DNA from: Roseburia hominis
GTDB taxonomy: Bacteria > Bacillota > Clostridia > Lachnospirales > Lachnospiraceae
Reading direction: 5' to 3'
Length of the DNA: 64,000 nucleotides
Assembly (NCBI GenBank): GCA_021771815.1
Contig: JAETOE010000001.1
Coordinates: 155,989-219,988 of the forward strand
The position numbers were made by a program, and so were the translations under genes. Positions 62,330-64,000 of this stretch are shown here, one piece after another. The first letter of the stretch is position 1; the number at the start of each line of letters is the position of its first letter. The notes under the pieces are model-generated. The model searched no databases and was not told the DNA's origin. It was given only the letters and a program-made list of their open reading frames with translations.

Positions 62330-63955
62330 TTAACATAAACCTTCCGAATTGTCCACGTCATAGACCCGCAAACCCTGAAGCAGACGAACACGCAGGTATG
62401 GAATCAGATGCCATGCAGCAAAAGCAAAAATGAAGACCACGCTGACCGCATAACCAATTCTTAAGCCAGGCGGCGTATAGGCAAGTTCAACAACATGCGT
62501 CCCCCTTGAAAGTTTTGCCCCAACAAAGGCGGTATTAACGGTAAGAATCGGAGCCGCTTTTCCGTCTACCCGGATGCTCATACCATGCTGCATGGGAATC
62601 GAAGTCACAAAATATCCATCCTCCACACAGGTAACGGAACATGCAAAAATCTCAGTTTCTTTGACAGCGACCGGAACGACGCTCGTGTAATCCTTCTCTG
62701 TCAGCAGCGTTTTGGGAAATGTATGCCAGCGAATATCCCGGACGATATAGCTGCCGCTTTCGAAAGTCACTGTAAGTCTTGTCAGAGAACCGTCCGCTCC
62801 TCCCGAAAGCTGATAGTGAAACGTCTTATTCTCATTCGGATACGGCGCGCCGCTCCCCGAAAGTTTGTTTCGTATTCCGTTCACGTCGATTACGACCGCT
62901 TTCTTTGTCTGATTTTCCACCGCAAAATCAAGAAGCAGAAGTTCCTGTTCAACCGGCATGGCAAACTCGAGTGTCAAACAGGCAGCCGTACCATCCGCAT
63001 CATCTCTTGCGGTAATCTTGTACGCCCCGTCCGAAAGCGGCTGAATCGACAGATTTCCTTCCGACGTAACCGCCGAAAATTGCGGCGATACCTCCCGCAC
63101 AGGATATGCCCTCTCTTTCTGCACCACAGCATCTGTCTCCTGCGCCGCATTTCTGTCTTTTTCCGATGTCGATACTTCTTCAGGCGCGGCTGCAGCACCC
63201 GTTCCGGTTCCTATCACCGTTTTCTTCATCAGCGCGGCAAGCTTCTCATACGAATCCAGTTTATCAAATGCCTCCTCCGTTATCACATCTTCCCCGCGAA
63301 CCGCATAAGCGACCGGAAGGACATCTGGATTTTCTGCAAGCACACGTCCATTTTCTTCCCGCAGGACATGATAGCCCTCAGGGACGGCGCCAGCCCCCGT
63401 TTCCAGATACCTCACGCCGAGAAAGGAAAGCAGTACGGGATTTTCCGCTGCAAGCAATGCTATCCTGTTATTAATGGAGATCGGCGTCTGCATCGTACGA
63501 TAGAAAAAGTCCGCATATGCCTGATTCGTGACGGACGAATACATACTGCATCTGCCGGCCGCAGGCGCATTTCTGTTTGCAAGACTAAGCGGGGCCAAAA
63601 GACTGTCATAGCGGTAAAGTTCTGCTTCCGCCGCATCAGACGTTACGGTCTGCTCCATGGCATTCTCCCAGAAGCTGCGTTCCTCCTGCGCCTCCTTAAG
63701 CTGTCCCACCGTCACGAAGCTCTCACTTTGCGCCGTACTGATACAGCAAAGCATCGGCATCAGCAGGAGGATGGCGTAGGCATGGCGCGGCAGCGACCGC
63801 TTTCTCTTTACCGCAATTCCTGCCGCAGTTACAAAGCAGGCAACGATACCCAGATCCACTGCCATCCATTCGAATCTGCTACCGCTGTCACACGTCGAAT
63901 TATAGTTCCCACCTACGGCAGTATTACCGCAGATTGAATTCGGCATCTTCTTCAT
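62330..63955 (-). CDS. YfhO-family membrane protein, N-terminally short
   Basis: 541 residues that match the later part of YfhO-type proteins: an extracellular stretch with ANRNAPAAGRCSMYSSVTNQAYADFFYRTMQ and FLGVRYLET, then beta-rich segments (YTSVVPVAVKE... EDGYFVTSIPMQHGMSIRVDG) and a last membrane span near 500. YfhO proteins are usually 800 to 900 residues with about ten N-terminal spans; here only one span (about 33-50) precedes the outer part. The first 28 residues are polar, no binding site precedes ATG 63955, and the frame is closed by TAG at 63998-64000. It may be a 5'-truncated or split gene. Confidence 0.62.
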   Translation of the reverse strand: MKKMPNSICGNTAVGGNYNSTCDSGSRFEWMAVDLGIVACFVTAAGIAVKRKRSLPRHAYAILLLMPMLCCISTAQSESFVTVGQLKEAQEERSFWENAMEQTVTSDAAEAELYRYDSLLAPLSLANRNAPAAGRCSMYSSVTNQAYADFFYRTMQTPISINNRIALLAAENPVLLSFLGVRYLETGAGAVPEGYHVLREENGRVLAENPDVLPVAYAVRGEDVITEEAFDKLDSYEKLAALMKKTVIGTGTGAAAAPEEVSTSEKDRNAAQETDAVVQKERAYPVREVSPQFSAVTSEGNLSIQPLSDGAYKITARDDADGTAACLTLEFAMPVEQELLLLDFAVENQTKKAVVIDVNGIRNKLSGSGAPYPNENKTFHYQLSGGADGSLTRLTVTFESGSYIVRDIRWHTFPKTLLTEKDYTSVVPVAVKETEIFACSVTCVEDGYFVTSIPMQHGMSIRVDGKAAPILTVNTAFVGAKLSRGTHVVELAYTPPGLRIGYAVSVVFIFAFAAWHLIPYLRVRLLQGLRVYDVDNSEGLC

Positions 63956-63967
63956 ATTGTCTATCTT

Positions 63968-63995
63968 AACGTGCTGTGTTTTACGGCACGTTTTT
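63968..63995 (+). terminator. Plus-strand hairpin with T-run at the window end
   Basis: AACGTGCTGT (63968-63977) pairs with ACGGCACGTT (63983-63992), one wobble, and is followed by TTTTT on the plus strand. No plus-strand gene ends here: the only long plus-strand frame is a shadow of the YfhO gene. Confidence 0.6.
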
Positions 63996-64000
63996 ATCTA

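Noticed and set aside
62585..63937. 450-residue plus-strand open frame
   Set aside because: It is exactly antisense to the YfhO gene, is Arg/His-rich with no recognisable domain, and has no ribosome binding site.

Overview
The window reads as a chromosomal core segment of a spore-forming, rod-shaped, low-GC Gram-positive anaerobe of the class Clostridia, most likely the family Lachnospiraceae. Evidence: sporulation genes (yqfC, yqfD, a SpoVB/MurJ flippase, a BofC-like protein), an L27 with the Firmicutes N-terminal extension next to its processing protease Prp, a lexA gene divergent from a YneA-like LysM protein, and gene orders that match Bacillus/Clostridium (tepA-ftsK, yqfCD-phoH-yqfF-ybeY, mutSL-miaA-ynbB, radC-mreBCD, minCDE, ylmE-sepF-ylmH, rplU-prp-rpmA-obg-yhbY-nadD-yqeK-rsfS). 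The family assignment is inference. I see no rRNA, tRNA, CRISPR array, intact insertion sequence or prophage.

Layout. 1-9.5 kb (+): glycogen synthase 3' end, TepA-like protease, UppP, FtsK, one-carbon genes fhs and folD, and a zinc-ribbon/TPR membrane protein. 9.6-13 kb: a convergent zinc-ribbon membrane protein, rlmH followed by an isoprenoid-synthase-like gene bracketed by a copy of the rlmH 3' end, and a DUF4854-type lipoprotein. 13-20.7 kb (+): pyrimidine-nucleoside phosphorylase, then yqfC-yqfD-phoH-degenerate yqfF-ybeY, spoVB/murJ and bofC-like. 20.8-30.7 kb (+): two flavoproteins, mutS, mutL, miaA, ynbB. 30.8-41 kb (+): radC, mreBCD, PBP2, minCDE, rodA, mgsA and a D,D-carboxypeptidase, i.e. 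an elongation and septum-placement cluster. 41-49 kb: a P-loop protein, DUF378, an HlyD-like protein, ylmE, sepF, ylmH, aroB, lspA, rluD and a cytidylate-kinase-like protein. 49-52 kb: a candidate type I toxin-antitoxin locus, dtd, a TtcA-like gene with an internal repeat insertion, and a Xer recombinase. 52-64 kb (mainly -): rarA, plsC, a HAD nucleotidase, YneA-like/lexA with LexA boxes, an XRE regulator with a FliF/YscJ-like outer domain, the rsfS-to-rplU ribosome/GTPase operon with an L21 leader, an HEXXH protein and an N-terminally short YfhO.

The observations most worth a second look are: (1) the XRE-TM-FliF-like fusion at 56185-57027, flanked by two homologous hairpins; (2) the isoprenoid-synthase-like gene inserted between rlmH and a second copy of the rlmH 3' end, the place where SCC-type elements integrate; (3) a 32-residue holin-like toxin with a sequestered ribosome binding site and a convergent antisense RNA; (4) a repeat-hairpin-repeat insertion in frame in a TtcA-like gene; (5) a YqfF/PgpH homologue that has lost its HD catalytic core. 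All family names come from reading motifs and gene order; no database search was run.
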